In this document: in pieces, positions 16,801 to 27,200 of the stretch
How positions within the stretch are numbered: position 1 is the stretch's first letter
How the letters are laid out: each line of letters opens with the position of its first letter
From: Chelatococcus reniformis
GTDB taxonomy: Bacteria; Pseudomonadota; Alphaproteobacteria; Rhizobiales; Beijerinckiaceae
Reading direction: 5' to 3'
Length of the DNA: 64,000 nucleotides
NCBI RefSeq assembly: GCF_014640075.1
Contig: NZ_BMGG01000004.1
Location: 257,048 to 321,047 of the forward strand
Position numbers and translations under genes: made by a program
Notes under the pieces: generated by a model
Told to the model about the DNA's origin: nothing
The model's input: the letters and a program-made list of their open reading frames with translations, nothing else
Databases searched by the model: none

Positions 16801-16838
16801 AGCGCCGCGCGCCCGTGGATGAGCGAGCGCGCGGCGCT
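16801..16838 (-). terminator. Strong hairpin at the 3' end of the SfnB/DszC-like gene
   Basis: AGCGCCGCGCG, a 16-base loop, CGCGCGGCGCT: an 11-bp perfect stem that includes the first two bases of the stop-codon triplet of the upstream gene. No T-run follows, so it may be a partial terminator or mRNA-stabilising hairpin before the NtaA-like gene 94 bp downstream. Confidence 0.55.
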
Positions 16839-18018
16839 ATTGGAAGATTCCGGGCTCGGGATAGGTCCCGTCGAGGAACCACGTCCCGACGTTGCGGATC
16901 TTGTATTCGGCCGGGTTGCGCAGCGCATGGATGCGCACGTTGCGCCAGAAGCGGTCGAAACCGTTGCTGGTCGTGGCCGAGCGGGCGCCCATGACCTCGA
17001 AGATCTTGCTCGTCACCTCGAGCGCGGTCTCGCCGGCCAGCGCATTGGCGGCGGCCACGGCGATCGCGGCCTCGCCGCGCTCGCTCTCCGTCAGGTCGAA
17101 GCCGCGCCCCCAGGCCTGGTCGAGAGCGTTCAAGGCGCGGTCGGCCAGCAGGGTCGCGGCCTGGGTCCTGATGTAGAGGTCGTCGTAGGTGCGTTTCACC
17201 CACGGATCCTCGGTGTGCTTGGCGACGCCCGAGTAGATCCACGGGCGTGAGTGCTCGCGCGTGTAGTCGCGAGCCGCGATCAAGGCCCCCTGGGCGCTGC
17301 CGATGAAGACGTTGAGCAGCGTGCTCTGCTGCAACAGCACGCCGACCGACTGAAACGGCCTGCCCGCGTGGCGGCGGCCGTCGAGGACTTCGCTCTCGTG
17401 GACGCGAACGCCGTCGAAGCTGACGCGTCCGCTGCCGGTCTGGCGCTGCCCAATACCGTCCCAGTCGTGGTGGATGGTGAGGCCGGCGCGATCGGTCGGA
17501 ATCGCCGCCAGGGTGAACTCCTGTCCGCTCGGGTCGAGCCAGGAAATCTGCAAATAGTCGGCGATGTGGGAGCCGGAGGTGAACGGCTTGTAGCCGTCGA
17601 GCACGTAGTGGGCGCCGTCACGGCGGCCGAACAGCGTCCGGGAGAAGCTGTTGCGGGCGTTGCCCCAGAACCAGTTCCCGGCCGCCGCGCGCCGGTAGAG
17701 ATCGGCGGCCTGCTCGGGGCTGCCGCCGAGATAGGCGCCGTGGACCGAGCCGAAGTGGTAGCCGAAGAGGTGTCCGAACGAGCCGTCGACCTTGGCGAAT
17801 TCGCGGGTGATGCGGAACGCTGTCGACCAGGGCTGCCCCTGGCCGCCATAAGCGGTGGGAATGGTGAGGCTCAGCAGCCCGCTCGCCCGCAGCAGCTCGA
17901 GCTGCTCCGCGGGCCGGCCGCCCTGCTTGTCGCGCGCCACCGCATCCACGGCAAAACGTTCGCGCAGCACAGCCGCCGCGGCGAGATAGGGATCAGACGT
18001 GTCGAGGTCGAAGCTCAT
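16837..18018 (-). CDS. Acyl-CoA dehydrogenase-fold flavoprotein, SfnB/DszC-like
   Basis: 393 residues from the ATG at 18018 (MSFDLDTSDPYLAAA); an upstream start at 18069 is less likely. Acyl-CoA dehydrogenase N-terminal helical domain with SLTIPTAYGGQGQPW, a middle beta domain with DGYKPFTSGSHIADYLQISW, and a C-terminal helical domain with YDDLYIRTQAATLLADRAL and EVMGARSATTSNGFDRFWRNVR. The last block (GARS..NGFDRFWRN) is typical of DszC/SfnB-type monooxygenases rather than true acyl-CoA dehydrogenases. These oxygenate sulfones or thiophenes with reduced flavin in sulfur acquisition. Same strand as the NtaA-like gene. Confidence 0.85.
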   Translation of the reverse strand: MSFDLDTSDPYLAAAAVLRERFAVDAVARDKQGGRPAEQLELLRASGLLSLTIPTAYGGQGQPWSTAFRITREFAKVDGSFGHLFGYHFGSVHGAYLGGSPEQAADLYRRAAAGNWFWGNARNSFSRTLFGRRDGAHYVLDGYKPFTSGSHIADYLQISWLDPSGQEFTLAAIPTDRAGLTIHHDWDGIGQRQTGSGRVSFDGVRVHESEVLDGRRHAGRPFQSVGVLLQQSTLLNVFIGSAQGALIAARDYTREHSRPWIYSGVAKHTEDPWVKRTYDDLYIRTQAATLLADRALNALDQAWGRGFDLTESERGEAAIAVAAANALAGETALEVTSKIFEVMGARSATTSNGFDRFWRNVRIHALRNPAEYKIRNVGTWFLDGTYPEPGIFQ

Positions 18019-18465
18019 GCCCGTGGTCCGTTCGCGGCCGACGCCCGCTGCCGCCGCGACGCTCTCCACGCTAGTGAAGTATTGCTGACGCTAACAGATG
18101 GATGAGCTTCGATCAGTAGAATTCAATTCCGTTGTGTCGGGCGCGGCGGGAACAAAATGTTCGATCAGGCCATGAATTCAGGTCATTTTTTTGGAAGGGC
18201 GAAGGTGGAGGCGCGTGGTCCGTCGCGGGGGCGCGCAGCCCGCGTCGACTGAGCATGGACCGGGAAGCCGGCAGTCGCGCGGCCGCCGATCCGGGCCTGC
18301 CGATCGACAGCCGCGGCCCGGCGCCCGCGGCATCCCGCGGCGCGATCGGGCGTCCAGGTGGGAGGGTGGAGCAGCCGGGCGCCATGGGGCATACTGCCGT
18401 CCGCATCGCCGCTGGACCGGCCCGGTCGGCCGGGAGGCGTTGACGACGGAGCATGCGGCACCGGA
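18019..18465. other. Divergent promoter region between SfnB-like and molybdopterin oxidoreductase genes
   Basis: 447 bp. The left half (18070-18190) is less GC-rich, with CTAGTGAAGTATTGCTGACG and GTAGAATTCAATTCC, and probably contains the minus-strand promoter. The right half is GC-rich without a convincing gene. I see no clear operator. Confidence 0.5.
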
Positions 18466-20862
18466 ATGACCGAGACCCGAACCCCCGGCTTTTGCGCCCT
18501 GTGCAAGTCGCGCTGCGGCGCCATCCTCGTCACCCGCGACGGTCGCCTCGTCGGCCAGGAGCCCAACCCCGCCCATCCCACCGGCAAGGCGCTGTGCGTG
18601 AAGGGCAAGGCGGCGCCGGAGATCGTCTACAGCCCCGAGCGCCAGCTCTACCCGCTGCGGCGCACGCGCCCCAAGGGCGATCCCGACCCCGGCTGGCAGC
18701 GCATCTCCTGGGATGAGGCACTCGACGAGACCGCCGCGGCGCTGGCGCGCATCCGCGAGGCGCACGGGCCCGAGGCGGTGGTGTTCGGCCTGACGACGCC
18801 CAGCGGCACGCCGATCGCCGACGACCTGCGGTGGATCGAGCGCTTCATCAACGCTTTCGGCAGCCCCAACACCGCCTACGGCACCGAGATCTGCAACTGG
18901 CACAAGGACCACGCCCACGCCTTCACCTTCGGCCGCGGCATCGCCTCGCCGGATTTCGAGAAGACGGACTGCGTGGTGCTGTGGGGCCACAACCCGAGCG
19001 CGGCCTGGCTCGACCATGCCACCGCCGTCAGCGCCGCCCGCGCCCGCGGCGCGCGGCTGGTGGTGGTCGATCCGCGCCGCGCCGGCTTTGCCGCCCGCGC
19101 CGACGAATGGCTGCGGGTGCGCCCGGGCGCGGACGGGATGCTGGCGCTCGCCATCGCGGGCGAGATGATCGCCAACGGCCGGTACGACGCCGATTTCATG
19201 CGCGACTGGAGCAACGGTCCCCTGCTGGTGCGGGCCGATACCAACCAACTCCTGCGCGCCGGCGATCTCGCCGTGCCGCCGCCCGGTGCCGGGTGGGGCG
19301 ACCTCGTGGCCATCGGCGCCGCGGATGGCGCGGCGATTGGCTATGCGCCGGCCAGGGGCACCTACGCCGGCGGCGCGGTGCCGCTACTCGACGCTGCCGC
19401 GACGCTCATGGGCACCGACGGCGCGCCCTTGGCTTGCCGCTCGGCCTTCGCGCTCTACCGCGATCTCTGCGCGGACTATCCGCCCGAGCGGGTGGAGCGC
19501 GAGGCATGGGTGCCGGCCGAGCAGGTGCGGCGGACGGCGCGCCTCATTTTCGAGGCGCGCCCGGTGAGCTACTACGCCTGGTCGGGGCTTGGCCAGCACA
19601 CCAACGCCACCCAGACCGACCGGGCCCTCGCCCTGCTGATGGCGCTGACCGGGAGCTTCGACGCGCCCGGCGGCAACGTCGAGTTCACCCGCGCGAAGGG
19701 GGCCGACGTCTCCGGCGCCGCGTTCATGAGCGAGGCGCAGCGGGGCAAGTGCATCGAGCTGGCCCGTTCGCCCCTCGGACCCGGCCGCAACGGCTGGGTG
19801 GGGTCGGACGCGCTCTACGACGCCATCATCGACGGCAGGCCCTATCCCATCCGCGCCATGGTCGGCTTCGGCCGCAATTTCATCGTCACCCACGCGGATG
19901 GCGCGCGTGGGGCCAAGGCACTGGCCGGGCTCGACTTCCACGTCCAGACCGACGTCGTGATGTCGCCCACGGCAACCTTCGCCGACATCTTCCTGCCCGT
20001 GAACACCCCTTGGGAGCGCGAGGGCCTGCGCGTCGGCTTCGAGGGCAGCCAGCGCGCGGAGAACCTGATCCAGCTGCGTCCGGCCGTCATCGACAGCCGC
20101 GGCGAGGCGCGCTCCGACGGACGCATCGTCTTCGACCTCGCCCAGCGCCTCGGCTTGGGCGACCGCTTCTGGAACGGCGACATGGACGCCGGCCTGGCGG
20201 CGGTGCTGGAGCCGTCGGGCGTGTCGCTGGAGACGTTGCGCAGTCGGCCGGAGGGCGTGAGTTTCGACGGCGCGCCGCGCTATTTCCGCTATCGCGACGA
20301 GGGTTTCCGCACGCCGACGGGGCGCATCGAGGTGTTCTCGTCCGCCCTGCGCGACATCGGGCAGGATCCGCTGCCGCGCTTCGTCGAGCCGGCCCTGTCG
20401 CCGGCCTCGCCGCTGGCCAGCGCCTTCCCGCTGGTGCTGACGTCGGCCAAGGTCGTGCATTACTGCCACGGCCAGTATCGGCACATCCCGTCGCTTCGCC
20501 GCCGGATGCCGGACCCGGAGGTGAGCCTCAACCCGGACACCGCGGCTGCACGAGGCATCGGCGCCGGCGACTGGGTGGAGATCCGCACTGCCAATGGCCG
20601 CGTGCGCATGCGCGCCAGGCTCGATGCCGGGCTCGACCCGCGGGTGGTCTCGGCCCAGTACGGCTGGTGGCAGGGCAGTGCCGAGCTCGGCCTGCCGGCC
20701 TACGATCCGCTCGCCGAGGGGGGCGCGAACTACAACAGCCTGATCTCGGACCGGGCAGCGGACCCGGTCAGCGGCTCTACGGGTCTGCGCTCCTCTCTCT
20801 GCGAGATCGTGGCGGTGGCGGCGCGCCCGCGCGGGGAGGGAGGCCAGGACTGGGGACCCTGA
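18466..20862 (+). CDS. Molybdopterin (bis-MGD) oxidoreductase with one [4Fe-4S] cluster
   Basis: 798 residues from the ATG at 18466 (MTETRTPGFC). N-terminal Fe4S4 domain with Cys10, Cys13, Cys17 and Cys44 (C-x2-C-x3-C-x26-C) followed by a Lys. Then the molybdopterin domain (ISWDEALDETAAALARI, YGTEICNWHKDH with Cys143 as a candidate Mo ligand, VVLWGHNPSAAW) and a C-terminal dinucleotide-binding domain (VSLNPDTAAARGIGAGDWVEIRTANGRVR). DMSO-reductase superfamily, assimilatory-type layout without a Tat signal, so cytoplasmic. Electron donor and substrate are unknown. It is divergent from the flavin monooxygenase pair and may act on a related sulfur or carboxylic compound. Confidence 0.88.
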   Translation: MTETRTPGFCALCKSRCGAILVTRDGRLVGQEPNPAHPTGKALCVKGKAAPEIVYSPERQLYPLRRTRPKGDPDPGWQRISWDEALDETAAALARIREAHGPEAVVFGLTTPSGTPIADDLRWIERFINAFGSPNTAYGTEICNWHKDHAHAFTFGRGIASPDFEKTDCVVLWGHNPSAAWLDHATAVSAARARGARLVVVDPRRAGFAARADEWLRVRPGADGMLALAIAGEMIANGRYDADFMRDWSNGPLLVRADTNQLLRAGDLAVPPPGAGWGDLVAIGAADGAAIGYAPARGTYAGGAVPLLDAAATLMGTDGAPLACRSAFALYRDLCADYPPERVEREAWVPAEQVRRTARLIFEARPVSYYAWSGLGQHTNATQTDRALALLMALTGSFDAPGGNVEFTRAKGADVSGAAFMSEAQRGKCIELARSPLGPGRNGWVGSDALYDAIIDGRPYPIRAMVGFGRNFIVTHADGARGAKALAGLDFHVQTDVVMSPTATFADIFLPVNTPWEREGLRVGFEGSQRAENLIQLRPAVIDSRGEARSDGRIVFDLAQRLGLGDRFWNGDMDAGLAAVLEPSGVSLETLRSRPEGVSFDGAPRYFRYRDEGFRTPTGRIEVFSSALRDIGQDPLPRFVEPALSPASPLASAFPLVLTSAKVVHYCHGQYRHIPSLRRRMPDPEVSLNPDTAAARGIGAGDWVEIRTANGRVRMRARLDAGLDPRVVSAQYGWWQGSAELGLPAYDPLAEGGANYNSLISDRAADPVSGSTGLRSSLCEIVAVAARPRGEGGQDWGP

Positions 20863-20900
20863 GCGCAAGCCTCCTCCCCGGGCCTCCGCGATCGGGTCGT

Positions 20901-21716
20901 TTAATCGAAGTAGTCCGGCAGCCGGAAGCCATCGTAGAAGCGGTCGGCGCGGATGGCCGCCTTGAAGTCGTCCGACTTGTAGGCGGCTGCGATGTCCCTG
21001 GCCCAGGCCGTGTCGACGTTGCCTTTGCGGATCGCCACCACGTTGATGTAGGGCGTCGTCATCTTCTCCAGCGCCAGCGCCTCGGACAGCTTCAAACCGC
21101 TGAAGATGGCAAAGTTGCCCTGGACCGCGGCGAGCTCGACGTCGTCCAGTGCGCGCGGCGCCTGCGCTGCCTCGAGCGGCACGATCTTCACGCCCCTGGG
21201 GTTCTTGATGACGTCGAGCTCGGTCACGTCGACCGGATTGCCGTTGCTCTTCAGTTCGATCCAGCCGAGGTCGCGCAGGATCTTCAGCGCCCGTTCCAGG
21301 TTGACCGGATCGCTCGGCACCGCGACCGTGGCGCCCGCCTTCACGTCGGCGGCGGCCTTGTAGGCCCTGGAATAGAGGCCCATGGGCGGCGTCGGGACGT
21401 GAACGATGCCGGCGAGGTCGGTCTTGTTGCGGTCGTTGTAGGCGTTCAGATAGACCGTGTGCTGCATCACGTTGGCGTCTATCTCGTCCTTGAACACCGC
21501 GTTGTTGGCCTCAAGGCCGGCGCTGAAGTTGTAATACTTGACCGTATAGCCCCGCTTCGTCAGCCACGGCTCGACGCCGACGCGAAACTCGTCGATGTAG
21601 GGGCCCGGCACGAAGCCCACCTTGAGCTCCTTCTTGGCGACGGGCGCCTCGGCGCGCGCCACCGGCGCGGCCGCCAGGGTCCCGACAGCCGCGAGCGCGG
21701 CGGCGAAGAGCTTCAT
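20901..21716 (-). CDS. MetQ/NlpA-family periplasmic binding protein without lipobox
   Basis: 271 residues from the ATG at 21716. A Sec signal peptide (MKLFAAALAAVGTLAAAPVARA) is followed by the NlpA fold: ELKVGFVPGPYIDEF, DANVMQHTVYLNAYN, AVPSDPVNLERALKIL and EIDAN-type contacts. The family is usually a lipoprotein binding methionine or related ligands, but no Cys lies near the cleavage site, so this is a soluble periplasmic protein. MetN and MetI partners are absent here. Neighbours suggest a sulfur compound as ligand (inference). Confidence 0.88.
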   Translation of the reverse strand: MKLFAAALAAVGTLAAAPVARAEAPVAKKELKVGFVPGPYIDEFRVGVEPWLTKRGYTVKYYNFSAGLEANNAVFKDEIDANVMQHTVYLNAYNDRNKTDLAGIVHVPTPPMGLYSRAYKAAADVKAGATVAVPSDPVNLERALKILRDLGWIELKSNGNPVDVTELDVIKNPRGVKIVPLEAAQAPRALDDVELAAVQGNFAIFSGLKLSEALALEKMTTPYINVVAIRKGNVDTAWARDIAAAYKSDDFKAAIRADRFYDGFRLPDYFD

Positions 21717-22188
21717 TGAATACGTGATCACGCGATGACGTCCCCGGCGTTTGACCTGCGACGGCAAAATTATGAGATCAAGTTTGGTAGTAAAGGATAT
21801 TATATTTCGTTTTATTGTCATATGGTCGAATTCTTATTCCCGTAGCGACTGCGGCGGAGCATGGAGCATCCGGGCCGGCGCCGGCCGATCTGATCGGCGT
21901 GGCGCACGATGGGGTCGCCGCATGAGCGGCGCCCACCACAGCCCGCCCGCCGCCGCCTCGCTTCCATCGAAGCGGGGCCGCGGCAGGGCCGCCGGGGCAG
22001 GTCCCGCCCACTTTAAAACCGCTCCAACAAACTGTCCGCTTTTTGACAGTCCTGGCCTATCCTCCGCTCTAAGCTCGCAGGCGGCCGGTCGGCTCGCGTC
22101 GGGCGATGCCGCAACACGGGGGCGAGGCGCGATCCATGCGATCCGCCGCGACATCCCGGAACGATCAACGATCTCGTGGGAGGATCGC
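21717..22188. other. Divergent regulatory region between MetQ-like and ilvD-like genes
   Basis: 472 bp. The segment 21765-21845 is AT-rich (for example GATATTATATTTCG) and probably holds the MetQ-side promoter. The right part holds the TGTC-N8-GACA palindrome at 22031 with an overlapping TTGACA and the Shine-Dalgarno GGGAGG of the dehydratase gene. No gene seen. Confidence 0.6.
22031..22050 (+). promoter_or_regulatory. Palindromic operator ACTGTC-N8-GACAGT upstream of the ilvD-like gene
   Basis: Perfect inverted repeat of six bases separated by eight. TTGACA inside the right half (22043-22048) resembles a -35 hexamer, so binding would block RNA polymerase. Same architecture occurs at 55632 and 57482, and with one mismatch at 57533. 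Confidence 0.65.
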
Positions 22189-24108
22189 ATGCCTGAGCTG
22201 CGCTCGCGCAAAGTGACGTTCGGACGCAACGTGACCATCACCCGCTCGCTGTGGCGGGCCACCGGCATGAAGACCGGCGATTTCGGCAAGCCCATCGTCG
22301 CCATCGCCAATTCCTTCACGCAGTTCGTGCCGGGCCACGTGCATCTCAAGGACCTCGGCCAGCTGGTGGCGCGCGAGATCGAGGCGGCGGGTGGCGTCGC
22401 CAAGGAGTTCAACACCATCGCGGTCGACGACGGCATCGCCATGGGCCACGACGGCATGCTGTATTCGCTGCCCTCGCGGGATCTCATCGCCGACAGCGTC
22501 GAGTACATGGTCAACGCCCACCGCGCCGACGCCCTGGTGTGCATCTCCAATTGCGACAAGATCACCCCCGGCATGCTGCTCGCAGCGCTGCGCCTCAACA
22601 TCCCGACGGTGTTCGTCTCGGGCGGCCCGATGGAGGCGGGCAAGATGACGTGGGAAGGCGAGGAGATGCGCTTCTCCGGCGTCGAGGCCTTCATCCTCCA
22701 GCACGACCCGGCGGCACCGGACGACAAGGTGGCGGCCATCGAGGAGCATGCCTGCCCGACCTGCGGCTCCTGCGCCGGCATGTTCACCGCCAATTCCATG
22801 AACTGCCTGACCGAGGCTCTCGGGCTGTCGCTGCCCGGCAACGGCTCCGTGCTCGCCACCCACGCCGACCGCAAGGGGCTGTTCCTCCGGGCGGCCCGGC
22901 AGATCGTCGAGCTCTGCCGGCGCTACTACCAGGAGGAAGACGCCAGCGTACTGCCGCGCTCGATCGCCACGTTCAAGGCCTTCGAGAACGCCATGCGGCT
23001 CGACGTGGCCATGGGCGGCTCCACCAACACGGTGCTGCACCTGCTTGCGGCCGCCCACGAGGGCAAGGTCGACTTCACCATGAGCGACATTGACCGCATC
23101 TCCCGCGTGACCCCGCACCTGTGCAAGGTCTCGCCCTCGAGCCCCGACTATTTCATGGAGGACGTGCACCGCGCCGGCGGCGTCTTCGCGCTCCTGGGCG
23201 AGCTCGACCGGGCAGGCCTCGTGCACCGGGAGGTCGGAACCGTGCACACGCCGACCATGGGCGAGGCCATCGACACCTACGACATCCGCCGCACCGAGGA
23301 CCGCGAGATCCGAAAGCTCTATGCGGCGGCGCCGGGCGGGGTGATCACCACCGAGGCCTTTTCGCAGGAGCGCCGCTATCCGAGCCTCGACCTCGACCGC
23401 GAGGGCGGCTGCATCCGCGACATGGCGCACGCCTATTCCACCGATGGAGGGCTCGGTGTGCTCTACGGCAATCTCGCCGTCGACGGCTGCATCCTGAAAA
23501 CCGCCGGCGTCGATCCCAGCATGCTTCGGTTCACCGGGCGCGCCATGGTGTTCGACAGCGAGAACGAGGCGGCCTCCGCCATCGGCTCGCGCGTCGTGAC
23601 GCCCGGCACCGTCGTGGTGGTGCGCTACGAAGGGCCGAAGGGCGGCCCCGGCATGCAGGAGATGCTGAAGCTCACCTCGATGCTGAAGGCCTTCAAACTC
23701 GACAAATCCTGCGCGCTGATGACCGACGGGCGCTTCTCCGGGGCGACCTCCGGCCTGTCGATCGGCCACGTCTCGCCGGAGGCCGCCGGCGGCGGCACCA
23801 TCGGCTTGGTGGAGGACGGCGACGAGATCGAGTTCGATGTCCCGGCCCGGACGGTGCATCTCAAACTCACCGGCGACGAACTGGCCGACCGGCGCCGCCG
23901 CATGGAGGCGCGGGGCGCGGCGGCGTGGACGCCCAAGCCGCGCGAGCGCGCCGTGTCGACGGCGCTGCGGGTCTATGCCGCCTTCGTCACCTCGGCGGCC
24001 AGGGGTGCCGTTCGCGACCTCGCCCAGGTCGCACCGGCCGATCCCGGCCTGGCCGGGCGGCTGCTTCAGGGCGAGACGCGGGCCCCGGCGCCGCAGCCGG
24101 GGGAGTAG
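22189..24108 (+). CDS. ilvD: Dihydroxy-acid dehydratase (IlvD/Edd family)
   Basis: 639 residues from the ATG at 22189, with GGGAGG upstream. Strong IlvD likeness from SLWRATGM through [20 protein letters not shown] and [12 protein letters not shown]. Iron-sulfur ligands are in SNCDKITPG and [18 protein letters not shown]; the catalytic Ser is in MTDGRFSG. Converts 2,3-dihydroxy acids to 2-oxo acids, normally in valine/isoleucine synthesis. About 20 residues longer at the C-terminus than the E. coli enzyme. A second paralog lies at 55733-57421. Placement before a 2-oxoacid:ferredoxin oxidoreductase suggests a catabolic rather than purely biosynthetic role here. Confidence 0.92.
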   Translation: MPELRSRKVTFGRNVTITRSLWRATGMKTGDFGKPIVAIANSFTQFVPGHVHLKDLGQLVAREIEAAGGVAKEFNTIAVDDGIAMGHDGMLYSLPSRDLIADSVEYMVNAHRADALVCISNCDKITPGMLLAALRLNIPTVFVSGGPMEAGKMTWEGEEMRFSGVEAFILQHDPAAPDDKVAAIEEHACPTCGSCAGMFTANSMNCLTEALGLSLPGNGSVLATHADRKGLFLRAARQIVELCRRYYQEEDASVLPRSIATFKAFENAMRLDVAMGGSTNTVLHLLAAAHEGKVDFTMSDIDRISRVTPHLCKVSPSSPDYFMEDVHRAGGVFALLGELDRAGLVHREVGTVHTPTMGEAIDTYDIRRTEDREIRKLYAAAPGGVITTEAFSQERRYPSLDLDREGGCIRDMAHAYSTDGGLGVLYGNLAVDGCILKTAGVDPSMLRFTGRAMVFDSENEAASAIGSRVVTPGTVVVVRYEGPKGGPGMQEMLKLTSMLKAFKLDKSCALMTDGRFSGATSGLSIGHVSPEAAGGGTIGLVEDGDEIEFDVPARTVHLKLTGDELADRRRRMEARGAAAWTPKPRERAVSTALRVYAAFVTSAARGAVRDLAQVAPADPGLAGRLLQGETRAPAPQPGE

Positions 24109-24128
24109 GGGGGCCGATCGTCCTCAGC

Positions 24129-24161
24129 CGTCATGGCCGGGCTTGACCCGGCCATCCATCC
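24129..24161 (-). repeat. ATGGCCGGG palindromic repeat, left member of a pair
   Basis: CGTC, ATGGCCGGG, loop CTTGA, CCCGGCCAT, CCATCC on the plus strand, 20 bp after the ilvD-like stop codon. Confidence 0.88.
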
Positions 24162-24212
24162 ACTGGGGAACGCGACCTGTCGACAGCCCTGCCGGGCTGA
24201 CATCGATGCGAC

Positions 24213-24244
24213 GATGGATGGTCGGGTCAAGCCCGACCATGACG
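24213..24244 (+). repeat. Palindromic repeat variant with compensatory change, right member of a pair
   Basis: GATGG, ATGGTCGGG, loop TCAAG, CCCGACCAT, GACG. Relative to the main type, C to T on the left arm is matched by G to A on the right, keeping the 9-bp stem. Sits between the two co-directional genes ilvD-like and the oxidoreductase. Confidence 0.88.
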
Positions 24245-24291
24245 CCGGTCCGCATCGCGAGACCTTTCGACTTACGCCAAGCGAGACGCCG

Positions 24292-27200
24292 ATGAATGCG
24301 ATCACCAAGACCTTCAACGCCGACTTCTCGCTTCAGGATCGCTACACGCGGGAAAGCGGGGCCATCTACCTGAACGGCATCCAGGCGCTCGTGCGCATCC
24401 TGCTCGACCAGCGGCGGGCGGACGTGCGCGCCGGCCTGAACACCGGCGGCTTCGTCTGCGGCTACCCGGGCTCGCCCGTCGGCGGCGTCGATGACGAGAT
24501 GGAGAAGAACGCCGCCATCCTCACCGAGCACCATGTCGTGCACCGGCGCGGCCTCAACGAGGAATTGGCGGCGACGGCCGTGTTCGGCACCCAGGCCCTG
24601 CACGGCGTTCCCAAGGCGCGCTACGACGGCGTCTATGGCCTGTGGTTCGGCAAGGCGCCGGGCGTCGACCGCTCCATCGACGCCTTCCGCCACGCCAACT
24701 TCCGCGGCGTCGGCAAGAACGGCGGCGTGCTGGCCGTCGCCGGCGACGACCCGCACGCCCGCTCGACCATCTTTCCATCCGATTCCAACGGCGTCTTTTC
24801 CAGCCTGTACATGCCGACGCTCTGTCCCGGCAACGTCCAGGACGTGATTGATTTCGGCCTGCACGGCTATGCGTTGTCGCGCGCGGCGGGCCTGTGGGTC
24901 GGCTTCAAGCTGGTCACCGACGTCGCCGACAGCGCCGGCACGGCGCTCATCGATCCGGCGCGCATCGCACCCGTCATTCCCGAGGTGCTTTTCGACGGCC
25001 AGCCCCTGGTGCCGCGCCTGCGCGTCAACGAGGCCGGTGGTCTGTTGATCGAGGCGGAGCGGCGCATCGTCTACGGCCAGCATGAGATTGCCCGCCAATA
25101 CGCGCGGCTGAACGGTCTCAACCGCATCACCTTCGAGCCCAAGCGGCCGCGCATCGGCCTCATGACCGTGGGCAAGACCTACTACGATCTGCGGCAGGCC
25201 CTGCGCGACCTCGGCTTCGACGATGCCATGCTCGAGGCGGCCGGCGTGCGCATTCTCAAGATGGGCATGATCTATCCGGTCGAGCCGCAGATCATCCGCG
25301 ACTTCGCGCGCGGGCTCGAGGAGATCGTCGTCATCGAGGACAAGCGGCCGACGCTGGAGACGGCAGTCAAGGAACTGCTCTACGACAGCCCAGACCGGCC
25401 GCGCGTGGTCGGGCGCGCGGATGAGACCGGCGCGCCGCTGCTCACCGCCCATGGCGAGCTCTCGGCCGACCTGATCGCGCGGGCGCTGGCCAAGCGGCTG
25501 CGCGGGGCCGTGCCCTCTCCGGCGCGGCTCGACGAGCGCATCGACCTGCTCGACCGCAATCGCAACACCGCCGGGCCGCCGGCGGCGGCGCGCACGCCCT
25601 ATTTCTGCTCCGGCTGTCCGCACAACCGCAGCCTGCGCGTGCCGGAGGGCTCCGTCGTCGGCGCGGGCATCGGCTGCCATATCATGACCTTGTGGATGGG
25701 CCCGGTGTTCGGCGACGTCGTCGGCTTCACCCAGATGGGCGGCGAGGGAGCGCAGTGGGTCGGCCTGGCGCCCTTCTCCGACACCGGCCACTTCTTCCAG
25801 AACCTCGGCGACGGCACCTTCGCCCACTCGGGCAGCCTCGCCGTGCGCTTCGCCGTGTCGGCCGGCATCAACGTTACCTACAAACTGCTCTACAACTCCA
25901 CCATCGCCATGACCGGCGGACAGGACGTGCCCGGCAGCATGACCGTGCCGGACATGGTGCGCATGCTGACGGCCGAAGGCGTCAGGCGCATCGTCATCAC
26001 CACCGACGAGCCGGAGAAATACGCCGGCGTCGACGTGGCGGGCGCCGCCGTCCGCCATCGCGACGACCTGGTCGAGGCCGAGCGCGAGCTCGCCGCGACG
26101 CCGGGCGTCACCGTGCTCATCAACGACCAGCAGTGCGCCGCCGAGAAGCGGCGCAAGCGCAAACGCGGCGCGCTCGCCTACAAGCGCCAGTCGGTGATGA
26201 TCAACGAACGGGTGTGCGAGGGCTGCGGCGACTGCGGCGCCAAGTCGAACTGCCTCAGCGTGCAGCCGGTGGCGACCGAGTTCGGCCGCAAGACGCAGAT
26301 CCACCAGTCCTCGTGCAACCAGGACTTCTCCTGCCTGCTCGGCGACTGTCCGTCGTTCATGACGGTGGAGACCACCGCGAGCAAGGCCGAGCCGCGCAAG
26401 ATCGTGGCGGCGGCGCTGCCGGAGGATCTGGTGCTGCCCGACCCGCGGCCGCTGGTGCCGGCGGACGGCTTCAGCGCCGGCCTCGTCGGCATCGGCGGTA
26501 CCGGCGTGGTGACGGTGAACCAGATCCTCGGCACCGCCGCCAACATCGCCGGGCTGCATGCCCAGACCTATGACCACACCGGTTCGAGCCAGAAGGCGGG
26601 CCCGGTGATCTCCCATCTCAAGGTGAGCCGCGGGCCAATCGACGGCGCCCCCACCGTATCGAGCGGCAGTGCCGACCTCTACCTGGTGTTCGATCCGCTC
26701 GGCGCCGTAAATCCAAACAACATCGTCATGGCCTCGCCGCAGCGGACGGTGGCGGTGGTGTCGACGACGCGGGTTCCCACCGGCGAGATGGTGTCGAACC
26801 CGGGCAAGGCCTACCCGTCGATGAGCCGGCTCACCGACCGCATCAATGCGGCCAGCCGGCCCGACCACAACATCTTCTTCGACGCGCAGGACCTGGCCGA
26901 GCGGCTGCTCGGCGATCACATGGCCTGCAACCTGCTGCTGGTCGGCGCGGCGTATCAGCGGGGGGCGCTGCCGATCCCGGCCGAAGCTATCGAACAGGCC
27001 ATCCGTCTCAACGCCACGGCCGTGCCGATGAACCTCGCCGCCTTCCGCTGGGGCCGCCTCAGCGTCGCCGATCCGGCCCGCGTGGCCGCCGCCGCCCGGC
27101 GCGAGGCGGCGTCGGCGGGCGCCGCACCGGCCGAGAAGGCACGGGCCGTCGTCAGCCTGGCGGCGGCACGCATCGTCGACGGTGTCGGCGCCGACGGTGA

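Noticed and set aside
24177-24186. CTGTCGACAG palindrome before the first ferredoxin oxidoreductase
   Set aside because: It contains TGTC and GACA but with no 8-base spacer, so it does not match the regulon palindrome; a SalI-like 10-mer is expected by chance in such DNA.
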